64,000 bases of DNA, from positions 5,401,501-5,465,500 of the forward strand of contig NC_092602.1 in assembly GCF_047663525.1 (NCBI RefSeq). Direction: 5' to 3'. This document shows, piece by piece, positions 36,101-48,100 of this stretch. Source of the DNA: Anas platyrhynchos. Taxonomy: Eukaryota; Chordata; Aves; Anseriformes; Anatidae. The notes under the pieces were generated by a model that worked only from the letters and a program-made list of their open reading frames with translations, ran no database searches and was not told where the DNA came from. The stretch's first letter is position 1. Each line of letters opens with the position of its first letter. A program made the position numbers and the translations under genes.

Positions 36101-39100
36101 TTAATGAAAGGAGTTGATACCTGTGCGGGTTTTAGGAGAGTATGTGCCCAGTGGAATAGTAATATTAACCCCAAGTATGTAACTCGAGTACTTTTAGCCA
36201 CCCGTTCACTTCTGGGAGGAGGCTTTGACAAGTCTCCAAAGGTACCAATGAAGAAGAGTTCACAGAATCACAGAATGGTTGAGATTGGAAGAGAGTTGTT
36301 TTTAAATTGGTCCTACACCAGAGATTGTTAGAAATCCTGAACCTAATTCTGTCAGCTTTCTCACAGAGGCTTCATTTATAAATGAGAGGCACAAAATCTG
36401 TCCTGCTGACCTCAGAGGAGAGGGCAGGAATGCCTCTGAGCTCAGAAGCAGGAGGTGGTGGTAACTTCCAAGTTGTCCCACTGCTCCCTTGCAAGTCGGG
36501 CTAGTCCCGTTCCGGGTGACTTCACAGTGTTGGTCTTGGCAGACCTTGCTGGCTGATTTTTCTCACGTAGCTGAGGATTTGGGTTAGCTACAGTCCCTGT
36601 CTCAGCACCACCAACATGTAGAGCTGCAGTTGAATTGCTTGCAACTCCCATGGAATTTCAGAAGTGGTGTAGCCCCTCCTGCAGTCTGCAAGAATCTGTT
36701 GCAGCTTTCATTGTACACAGCTCTGTGCTGTGTGGAAAGTCACATATTGTATAGATGGTGGTAGAACTGGTGGTTAATAAGGTAAGGCATGTCCCACTGC
36801 TTTCCCCAGTCCTTTTTAACACCTTTCTGCTCTCTTGTTCTAGGTGTTCAACAACATTTTGCGTAAGTGTGGCTTGCAATGTGAAGGAGCCTCTGCTGAG
36901 CCCCAGAAATTGGAAGAAAGAATAAATGTGACTCCCGGGAACATGCCCCTCCAGGTGAACTGTTGCTCCGTGCCCTTTACTGTTTGTGGTCCTGCAGACT
37001 GAACAGTTTGTGAAGCACTGAGACCACAGAGGGTCATTCTGTTCCCATGTAGCTTGTACAGCATGTCAGTGTGTCATTGTTTCTCTGCTTGTCATATGAC
37101 TTGATGAGAAAGCCTTTCCACCATGAGTTTGTTGCTTTGATCATGCATTTCAAGCATATCCATCGTATCATGAGTTCTTTTTAAACGTGGCCTTTTTTTT
37201 TTTTTTCACTTAACCAGCTTATAAGCAGTGTAACAGCATCTGACAAATCTCTAAGTGATCCTGGTAGGGATCAAAATTGGTCTTTTCTTCAGAAATGTTT
37301 GTTTAGCAACAGTATACCTTAACTCTAGTTAATTAATAGTGTTTTTTTTTTGTTTGGTTGGTTGTTTTTTTTTTGTGCTGACTGCTGACACAGGTCATAT
37401 GGTCTGTCATGTGGGGGTTGTTACAGCTGTCCTGGGAATACATCTTGCACTGAGGTGTACCACCGAAATCACCTCCTGCAATGTCGCTTTGCAGTCTTTT
37501 CAGCTAGATGGGGAATAATACTGCGTGTGGAGGATATATAGAGGGCAAAGCCACTGTCCAGAACAGGAAGTGATTAAGATTCTTGTGATTTAACAGAATC
37601 TTTAACAAGAGCGAGCAGTTGGGATCGCACTGTAGATCTTTAAAGGACAGAAGTTGTAGTAGAGGTGTTGTCTCTGTGCCTACAGACCCAATAACAAAGT
37701 GCTTATGGTTGATAGCAGGCTCTCTTCCTGCAATCAAGAAAAAAGACTTGGCCTGAGCATGATGTGTCCCGGGTGGAGTGGGTTATACTGTGTTTTTAGG
37801 AAGCCTTGTGTGCTTTTTCTCTCTATAATTGTTCTTTCTCTCTCAGGAGCTGAAGGATATTGTGCTGTACTTGTGTGACACTTGCACAACACTCTGGGCG
37901 TTCCTTGATGTCTTCCCATTGGCTTGCCAGACCTTTCAAAAACACGAGTTTTGCTACAGGTACATCTTGGGCTGCAGACAGAGCTTATTTTGGTGAAGTA
38001 AAAATACTGAATGTGCAGCAGTATCCTGTCCCAGTGCCTTTATGGACAAGAGTGTACAGATTAAATGCAACTAAAGACTGATAGGTCCAGACCTGTGGGA
38101 ATACACAGGCTCTAGGTAGATAACAGAAATTCTAGGCACCCCTATAATATTTTGTGTTATATGTTCACCTTCGTCATATCCATGAGTGATCCTAAGGTCA
38201 GGCAACCTTGACGATTTCAAAACCCAGCGTGCTTTTGAAAGGAAAGGATGGGGAGGGACAAGCAGAAAACTCTGCGTATGAAAATGGTTTCCTGCCGTAG
38301 GACCTGAAACGTGGGAAGTAGAAAGGCTTTTGGAGTAACAACAGTCCGTCCAGGTCTGAAAAGAAACATTTTTTGTTGTTCTTATGCCTAAGTTTTATGC
38401 TAGAGAATATCACTGAGCTTTGGCAAAAGCTGAGTGCCTTGGAGAGGGTGACGAGCCAGCACTGTCACAGCTGGGCTGACAGCTAATTCCCTGCCCAGCT
38501 CTGGTTTGCAGCGACGGTGAGTCAGGATGGTCACAAGGACCAGACAGCAGAGTGTTCCCACAGAGGCTGCGAGTCCTTGAGTGACACTTTCCCAGCTTGC
38601 TCCGGGTTTTTAAGTCCCCTGATCACCTGGTGGATTCCCATCACTTTGTTTAGGACCAACTGAAATGCTAATTTATTCCACTTAATTCCCTTGTTCTGCT
38701 TACTTGTGTGAACGAACACTTTTTCTTTTTACTTTTGCTTCCAATCCTGTTGCAAACCTCTGAAGTCTTGCAGCTGTCAGTGGTTTATGGACCGCAGGTT
38801 GAGTAATGCTGCTCCAGGGTGTGTAGGCTTCTATCCTCTGATGTTGTTGTCGAGTCAGTTATTGAAAGGAGAGCAGATTGGTGGGCTGTTGGTGGCTGAG
38901 TTGGCAAGCAGTGCTGCTTGCACGCTTGGTTACTCAGAGGAGGAAAGCCTTTTGCTTTTTATTCTGCTGTTGATGTCAGAGATGTGCTAAAATACTCTTG
39001 ATCTCTGCAGTGGGACAGCAGCAACATTTTCATTACTTCTCAATATGGACTAGTCACCGGGTCTTTGGAGTATGGGGAGGGGAAACTGATCTGCGTGTCA

Positions 39101-42100
39101 TATGTTTGGAGCCAGTCTGGGCCTGAATTGTTGGCACGTGCTAATTTATCTCCATGACTAAAAGTATCAACCAGCTTCTGCTGCATTTGCCTCAAGGATA
39201 TTCATTTAATGTGTTTGGCACCTAATATGAAACGTGGATGTAATGTTCCCATGGAGGCCCTGCTCATCAGCTCAGCAGGCTTGGCTTTTGCGCAAAATGC
39301 TGTAAACCTTTTATTTTGTAACACCCAGCCACTCAGGAAGCAGCACTGGTTATTATTCTGTGAGGACACGCTTCTCCACATCTCTTGATGCTCTGTCCCT
39401 GAAGAAAAGGGTCTGAGTGGGCTGCCTGACACAAACCATGAAACTAGACCAGATAAAACTGTGTTTCCTCTCTGTCCATCCTACTGAAACATCCTCTTAG
39501 GCTTTCTGCATGTTGGATACCTTCATCTAAATGCTCACTCACAGCAGAGACAAATAGCAAGACCAATAAAACTTTGTTGGAAATCGCACCCTGTTTCATA
39601 ACCAGTTTTTAGGTAGGGCCACAGGAATATTGGGGTGGGAGGGGTTGTCTTGGGACAGACTCAGCTCTTTGCAGACTGTGAATTTGTGCTTGAGATTTTT
39701 CTCAGCTGAGCAGATTGGTTTTTCTATTTAGTAGCAGGATGCTTTTCAAATGCGTTTCTTTGCCTTTATTTTTAAAGATTCGTTGATTGTTTCCTCAGGC
39801 TGCTGCTCTTTGTCTATTGTGTATTTGCTTACTTGTGTTTCAGGAAACAAATGGCAAAATGGGTAATGCCAATGAGGACTGCTAGTGAGGAGTGAAATTA
39901 AGCGTTTGATTTGTTTTTTAGTGTTGCAAATGATTTTGGAAACCTCAGCTGATAGTTACCATTTTGTTGCCTCTTTCTACAGATTAGCATCGTTTTATGA
40001 ATTGGCCATTCCTGAGCTGGAGTCTGCAATTAAGAAGAGGCATTATGAGGATAACAGGTGAAAATGTCTGCGAAGACTTGCCTTTTCTTTTCAGTAAGAC
40101 TCTCTCAGGGCTTAGTTAAAAACGTACTTCATGCTGCTTTGCCCACCTCTGCAAAGTCTTCCTCTCTCTCTCTCTCTTTTTTTTTTTTTTTTATGCTGCT
40201 TCAAAGAGCTCTGAAGAGGCAGCTCTTCTAATTCCAAATTTTCCTGGGCAGTGGGGTGACTAATGATTCTTTCACTGCTGTCTAAGAAAAAACTTGATGG
40301 GAGATGCATCCGAATTGTAACAAAGTGTGAAAATGGGAATGATATCTCTTTGTGTAGACTGGTCTCATTGCATTTCAAAGCACAGGCTGTGCTGATACAG
40401 CTGATATATCATGAGCCTGGCTGTCAGGACAATTGGCGATTGAGACCAACTTTATTTAGAGCATGGATTTTTTGTAGTGAGTATGGAATGACTCTAATCT
40501 CTGGTCCTTGCAGCAAATAAATGATTCAGCTAATGAAATCCCTTCTCTAGAGGGATAACTCTGGAGGAATGTTAAAGATTCGGATTTCTTGTGCTGACAC
40601 CAACAATATGTTCTTTACTCTCTCTGAAGTGTTTTTGCTGATTTGTGGAGGAGAATTTCACATTCCAGAAAGAAAGTGATGGAAGCTTTTCACATCCTCA
40701 TAAACCAAGTGTGTCTGCAGCCCATCTTAGAAAGCAGGTATCGGCGTTTGGTCTTCGTGATACTAGCCAGCTACTTGATTTTTTTCCTATTTTGCAAATA
40801 GTTAACTAATAAGTACTTCCTAGCTATAGCTCTGTGAGTAATTTCAAAATGAAGGCAAGTATAACTACCCTTATTTTATAAATGAAAGAACTGAAATGAC
40901 CCAAAACCATGCTGCAAATTCTGGGAGAGGACCAAGAACGTGGATCTCGATGGCAAGCCCAGTGCTCTACTGGGGAGATCTCTTTGCTTGTGCTCTTTAC
41001 AGGTTTCATAGATTGCTGGCCTCCGTGGCTCCCATTCTGCTTTTTCTTACTGGTTAATACTGACCCAATGCAAAGGGTGTTCTGTCCTGCTGCGAGGCTT
41101 GATGCATCAGCAGCAATGGAAGGTTTAGGCTTTATAACAGAAAGGTTGCAGCAGGAGCTTGCTTGGCATCTGTTCCTGCATAGTAAGCGCATATTTCCTG
41201 GGAGGTTCACTGGTGTAATCCCAAGACATATAATACAGTGCAATTGCAAAAGTGCTACACACCCTTTTCTGCTTATTGCAGGTCTGAGGCATCAAACAAT
41301 GATTTGTGAAGTCTGTTGAGCCTTGTAATTGTAACTGTGATAATGCTTTAGATCTAACTGGCCAACATGTTTGCTGAAGCCATAAAAGAAGCTTGTTTCC
41401 ATTTGACCCTTTGCATCAATGAAAGCCAAGAAGTGAACTGAAATTTCTTTTAAAATGGGATTTTGCCTTGATGTATGAGCGTTACTAGTTTGAGCAGAAT
41501 GTGGAGATTGTGCAATGTGGTAGGCTTACCGCTGAGTTTTTCACTCTGTGCCATTGTTTCATGCAGCTGTGAGAATATTCAGCCTTTTATTGAAGAATTT
41601 CTACAGATCTTCACGTCAGTGCTTCAGGAAAGGAGGTGAGTCTGGCTTAAAAAAAGGCCCAAGGGGAGGGTCAGTTTGCCGCCTTCTTCCATTCTTTACA
41701 CCAGAATTGCCCAAGACATTATTATGAGGAGTTACGATGCATTTGGGAGTTAGAAATCACTCTAACTAGCTGGGAGAGCTGCTGTGAGAGGATTTCCGAC
41801 TGCGGTACAGACTTTATTGTAAAGACGAGGAGGATGTTGTGTGACGCTGAAGAATGTTATTCTTCACTCTCTTTAATCCTGACTTTCAAAGTGGAGGATA
41901 GCAATTTAGTCATTAGCTACCTTGACAAGCTAGGCTGTTATTACTAATCTGTGCTTTTCAGCTGGGGTGATCAGACCAGAAAGTTATTAAGTGCTAATGC
42001 TGAAGGTGCAAAGTAAATGGCAGAACAGGGAATTTGATCTTGTCCTCCTGGCACTGCTGTCATTCTGCTCACGTTCAAATCATAAACCGTATTTTCTCTA

Positions 42101-45100
42101 TAATGCAGCACTGGCTCACGGCTCGAAGCATCGGAAGGAGCGTTACAGCTGGCTCTGATGGGTTACTGGGAAGTGTTGCTGCAGTGTAATGGGAGCAAAA
42201 CCAGACAGGGCAGCACGTGCTGGAATTCCCGAGCGGGTGGGAGGCTGTACACGTTCTTGCTACCTGAGCAGTGAGGAGGCCAGAGTGGCATAGCAGGGAT
42301 GCCAGGATGTGGCAGGTCTGCAGTTAATTAATTCTTTAGTTCAGCTGATTAAACTTGCCTCTGCATGTTTAGATTTCTTCGTGACTATGATGAGCTGTTT
42401 CCCGTTGAAGATGATGTCAGTCTGCTTCAGCAGGCATCCTCCACGCTGTATCCTTTGCTCTCACCATGTTTTGCAAACCTGGACACTCTCCTAGATTCTT
42501 CCATGGCAGTGGCATTTCTGCTATTGCTGCCTCTGGTTAAGCTGAAAGACCAGCAACAAAGGATTGAAAAACCTTCTCTTAAAAAAAGAGACAGCGGGGA
42601 ATCACAGTATCACAGAATGGTGAATGTTGGAAGGGACCTCTGGAGGTCACCAGGTTCAACTCCACGTAGGCACGGGCTTGGGAATTACTGTAAAATGCAT
42701 AGCTACTTCAAGGTGAGGTCTGAATATGAGCATCTAGAACGTGAGAAACTTCCTTAATGCTGTCCTCTTAGAGATGAAACCAGGACAGCCTATATCCTCC
42801 AAGCAGTGGAAAGTGCTTGGGAAGGTGTGGACAGGAAAAAAGCACAAGTCACTAAGGATCCAACATCACCAGCAGCATCTAATGGAGCATCAGCAATGGT
42901 GGAGAGCACTGCTGAGGACAGAGAAGAGCTTGGGGCTGCGTATGCCTCAGAGGATGAGGTGGGTAGAGCACCTCTCTGTTCTAACTTTGTCTATGAAGAG
43001 AGGATTGGTTTGCTCAGCTTTTGGGGTTGCGTGAAATCTAACCTTTGCTAGATTTCTTACCTTTGCTAGATTTTGGTGCAGACGAAGTACAACTACACCT
43101 GAATCCTGGCTTTATCTTTAAGTAAATTTATTTGAAATCCCGTTGGCCTGGATTTCCCGTTGCTGTTTTTTTCAAATGCTGTGCTTCATTGTTGTAGGTC
43201 TTGTGCACATTTTTAAAATGCGTATTTCATATGTTATCCGAAGAAAGGATTTACCAGAGTATTCTTGCTGACTCAGGGACAGACAGAAGTGGTCATGTGC
43301 CCAACTCCATCATAGACTTTGTACAGTATTAGCAACTTAGCTACTTTCTCTTCTTTTGAGTTCAGTCTTTGAATTCATTGTGTAAATCCTGATAACCAAG
43401 ACTGCTCCTTTCTCTTTTTTAATGTGTATCTACCTTGCCCCAGCTGCTGCTGCTTTCCAGTAATGCCACCTATTCTGTTTGGTTTATGTAGTGTGCTGGT
43501 GCAGCTGCTGCCCCCCTTACCAAGGTGTCAGGGGTGGAACTTGACTCCCTGATCTCTCAAGTCAAAGACCTGCTGCCAGACCTTGGTGAGGGCTTCATCC
43601 TGGCCTGCCTGGAAGAGTACAGTTACAACGCAGAGCAGGTGATCAACAACATACTTGAAGATAAGCTGGTGCCATCCTTGGAGAAGTTGGACCGCACGAT
43701 GCGAAGGTGTGGGACAGGACTTTGGTGCTGTTTTAGTGTATTTTGATTTTACACTGTGGTTATTATTTAATAGCCTTCCTTTTGAAGGTTAGACACCTGT
43801 AGCAGAAAAGTTCTAAGGAGTTGTATTTTCTTGGAGTAGGTAGCTGCAGAGAGAGCTTCTCCTTGACACATGCCACTGAATTCCTACCCTCCTTGTGTCC
43901 TTACGCAAGATGGGAACATTCACTGTTCAGCATTTCAGTACAGCAGATGCTGGGTCATGTTTTGTGATGGGAGATGAAAATATGTGTCCATTAAACTCTC
44001 AAATATTAAAATTCCATTCTAGGGACGTTGGCTTAGCCTGGGCTGAGCAGTAGTATGCTGTTGTCTCCAAATGTTCTTTTGCTGCAGAGGACAAGGTTAT
44101 AGGTGTTCAGGTGCTAGCTCTCCTGCAGAAAAAGGCATCTTCAAAGGAACTAACAGAGGTGAAATTCAATCTGCAGGGCAAAATATGGTGTTTGAAAGGC
44201 TACTGTTCTGTGGATGAGGTTAAACCAGGGAGATTGTCAAAGGGTAGATAAAAATGGATCTGAATTGCCATTTCCAAACTTGCCAGGCTTTTGCTTGCTT
44301 CTCTGGGTTGTACATGAGATTGTAGGGTTTGTAACTGGCAGTGGAATTGAGTTGTTTTAGTTGTCTGCAGCTGCTAGCATGTGTTTGTGCTGCAACAGCA
44401 GTTTCTGACTAAGTGTCAGGATGTGAATGTGCTGTTTGCTCACATTTCATGGAGGAATAGGCAGACTGCCTCATTGTTGCATTAAAAAAGGAAAGCATCT
44501 TTATCAAAAAAGTGACGTAAAAAAAATCTGAGTTCTGCAACAATCTTCATGCTCTTAGAGTCGGATCTGCTGACTCTGGCACAAATGACGTGGGGTGGGT
44601 TTTTGGAAGGTTCTTTTTTTTTTCTGCTAGTACTGCAAAGCTTGCAGTTACAGAAGATAGAGCTGGATGTTTTTTCTTGCCTTCTGCATTTTGAAACAAC
44701 TGTCAGTTCCGTAGCAAATGTACAGTTCTGATCACTGCTGATTTTGGAAGTGAACACAGCAGCATTTTGGGATGCCCAGCTGAGCTAGCAGCACCAACAC
44801 AATGAATGTAAAGACAATGTTTTTTTGACTTACAAACTGAACAAACGTAACCTGGAACTCTGAAACAAAATTAAAACGTAGCCACAGAGAGATAAATATC
44901 CCGAATTCAGCAGCAGGACACAATTGCAATGTTTGCCACTGTGTAATTCATCATATTTAGTGTTTGACTTCACTGAATTGCCGTTTTGAGACCAGTCTTT
45001 TAAGTAATTCATGCTCTTGAACAGCTCAACTTACCCTTTAATGAGCAAAATAATTTCCTTTTTGCCTTCTGTAAATTGCTTTTGGTTTCCCCACAAAGGT

Positions 45101-48100
45101 AACTTTCAAAAACTGTGGCTTTTATCTGAAACCAGTGCCATGTAGTGGTTGTGCACATACCATACTGCAGCAGTAAAACAAAGGGATTACAGTCTGTGTC
45201 CCAGTCAGCCAGCAGCACAGTGAGGATCATGGCATGCAGTGGATGCCTGTGAGGATGGTAGAGGATAAACCAAGGTCTTAGGAAGGAGAGCAGTTGGTTT
45301 TCCTCATCTTCACCTCTGTTTGCACTCTCTCTTTTAATTTATTTTACAGACAGCCAAAGCCAGACCCTACACCTCTACTCAATTCCCGCCATAATGTTTT
45401 CCAGAACGATGAGTTTGATATTTCCAGTAGGGATTCAGTGGACGTTTCTCGGATACAAAAAGGCAAGCGGTGAGTACTGTGCATTTTTAATTAACCCCGT
45501 CTGTCAGGAGGAATGAACCTACAGATTTGTTTCTGCAGGAAGTTGTTGGCAGGGCTAAGGCTTATCAAAAATGTTTCCCACTTGTTTGCTCTTTTTCTCT
45601 GGGAAAGTAAAATTGAATACTACCAGGGGTTGATTTCAGTTCAGTGTTTTTCCTAATTGCCTTTCCTCTGTACGCTGCTGGCAATTGCTCTGCCAAGCTC
45701 ATTTGTAATGTTTTGTTCTCTTGGTCTTAATGTTAAACCTTCACTGAAGAACAAACCTGAAAAGCAACCATCTCTACTAGCCTGAGGTTGTGACTCAGAG
45801 ATAACACAACGGTTTGTTTTAGATACAAGTGAAGTTCCAATATCCATCCACTTCCAAATCTGATAACGCTGGGGGGTTAGACTCCCTTTGTTCCTGCTGC
45901 TCTAAGCCCCGCAGAGAGGCATTTACCTCACTTTTTGCCTGGTTTGGCATTTTGTTCTGTGCCACACTCCCTGCTGATTTCCTCTTGGCTCCCGCTAGTG
46001 TCAGCCGTATCTCAATAATATGCTTGATTTGTTTCAGATTCTTTTTGAACTCTTTTTCCTCTAATCAGTTAAGTATGATCTTTATGTTGGTATGTATGAA
46101 CAAGGAATCCAAATAAGAGTGGCTGCAGGCTGAGCCGCGTGACCCTGGGAGCTCCCAGTTAGTGCTTTGGTTACAAAGCTGCATCAAATATTGGGAGAAA
46201 ACCGCTTTTGTCCCAAAGTCCCGTCAAACAGTTCTTCAGCAGCAGCACTACAGTGACTAGGCAAGGAAATATTTTTTTCCTCTGAACAAGATAAAGACTT
46301 TAGAAATGCCCATAGCTCAGAATTCCCAGGCACAATATTGTCTCTTCCTCCGCATCGTGCTAGTCAGCTCGGAGTGCAGGCAGACACCTTGTCTGCAGGA
46401 GTGTCGTGCACTGGTGTGCTTGGGTTTTTATTCTATGTGAGTGGCTGCTGAGAGCGCTCCCCGGGTCAGGTTCAGCACCATGCACCCTGTCTGTGGAATA
46501 ACCCAGCGGGGAGCTCCCTCTGCAGATCACTCGCAGAGCTTCCTAAGTTGTAAGTCATCCCTCAGCTGGGTCGTGGGACCCTGTTCCCACGGCACTGCCC
46601 TCTGGCTGCTGCCAAGGAGGCCGTGTCTTCTCTCCAGGGGTAACACTACCCCTTGAGAAAGCTGACATCTCTTCTGCCATACTGTTACGTGACCTCTTAC
46701 TGCTGCTGTTCCTGGCGTTGCCTGGCATCCCTCAGGCTATGTCTTCATTTCAAAGCCATTCTTAAACAGAGAGAACTCTGCACAGGACTCCAGACTCCTC
46801 ATTATTTATGCTTTGAATGGTTCTTAAAACCTGAAGGTAACTAGCTGAGATCAGCAATGTGTGCCCTACACCTAAAGCTGACTGTATCTTTCTAAATCAA
46901 AGAGTAAGCTCTGGTACCTTGCTCGCAGGGATTTAACATTCAAAACTCCATAAATATGAGGAGTGTGTCCTTTCAGCACTGAAAGTGCAACTTTTTCAGT
47001 AGACGTCTTATGTTCTACAAGCAGGAAACCCAGGTGTCTGGGTAACAGAGTTTTCCTAACACAGTTTGAGACCTGTGCACAACTCTGATTGTATTTATCT
47101 ATCCGTATTGTTCTCCTTAAAACCCTTTCCTCTCCAAATTCTGCTTCTGTTCAGAGTGCTGCTGCTGCTATGCATGGTGTTGCAACAGTGCTTAAAGAGC
47201 CAGAGCAGGTTGGGCCCCATTGCGCTAGCTGCTGTGTGGATAAGTGTGAGCAGTTTGGGGCAGGGACTGTTAATAAAGGAGAAAGCCACACTAGGATGAG
47301 GAGAAGAACAGGCATGAGGAAATGAATATAATAGTGTCTACGTGATGCTTTGCTGATCTGGAAGGGTGATCATGGCTGTTTCTGCATGTCCAGCCGTAAT
47401 CACCAGGTGAATCTGTCTCTTGAAGTCAGAGCATGTCTCAAACACCAGAAAAAAAATTTCCCACTGTTTTTCCTGGAATTGCTGCCTGAAACATCTCGTT
47501 GCAGCTTTGCTGCAGTCATCAGACCAGCTCAGCAGGAAACAATTATTGAATGTTTAGTTCAGTCTCATGCTGAATACCAACACGAGATGTTATCCCCGCC
47601 TAGGTATGTGTGAACTAACCACATGCTCTGTAGGGCATTTTGCAGTTAAATTTCAGGCATTTAACAATGAGTCATGGAAGAGAAGGGAGGCAATATATCT
47701 ATAATGTTACTGTACCTTGAGGTTCTTAAGAAAAATCAGGCTTCTTAGATCGCTTCCCCAGTTCTTGCTAGAATATCACACAGGTCTACCCATTCTTGAT
47801 TCACAAAAGGTTTGCTTTGGAAAGATTCTTTCTCTGGTAATATCCAGATGCCAAATAGATCGCTGATGCATGTTACTCCTAAACTTTGGGGGCTGCAAAG
47901 TGTCCCGTGAATACTTTAAAGTGGATTTCCTATTGTTTGCTATAAGTGTGTACTTGGTTGGTCTGAAAAACAGGACTTCAAAGAGCTTCCTTGTGCAGCT
48001 TGAGATGTAGCATCTCAGTGGCTGTTCTTCAACATTTCTGCCAAAACTTCTGTTTCTTGGTCTTTGATTCTTTAAAATGACTACTGCTTACTTGCCTTCT

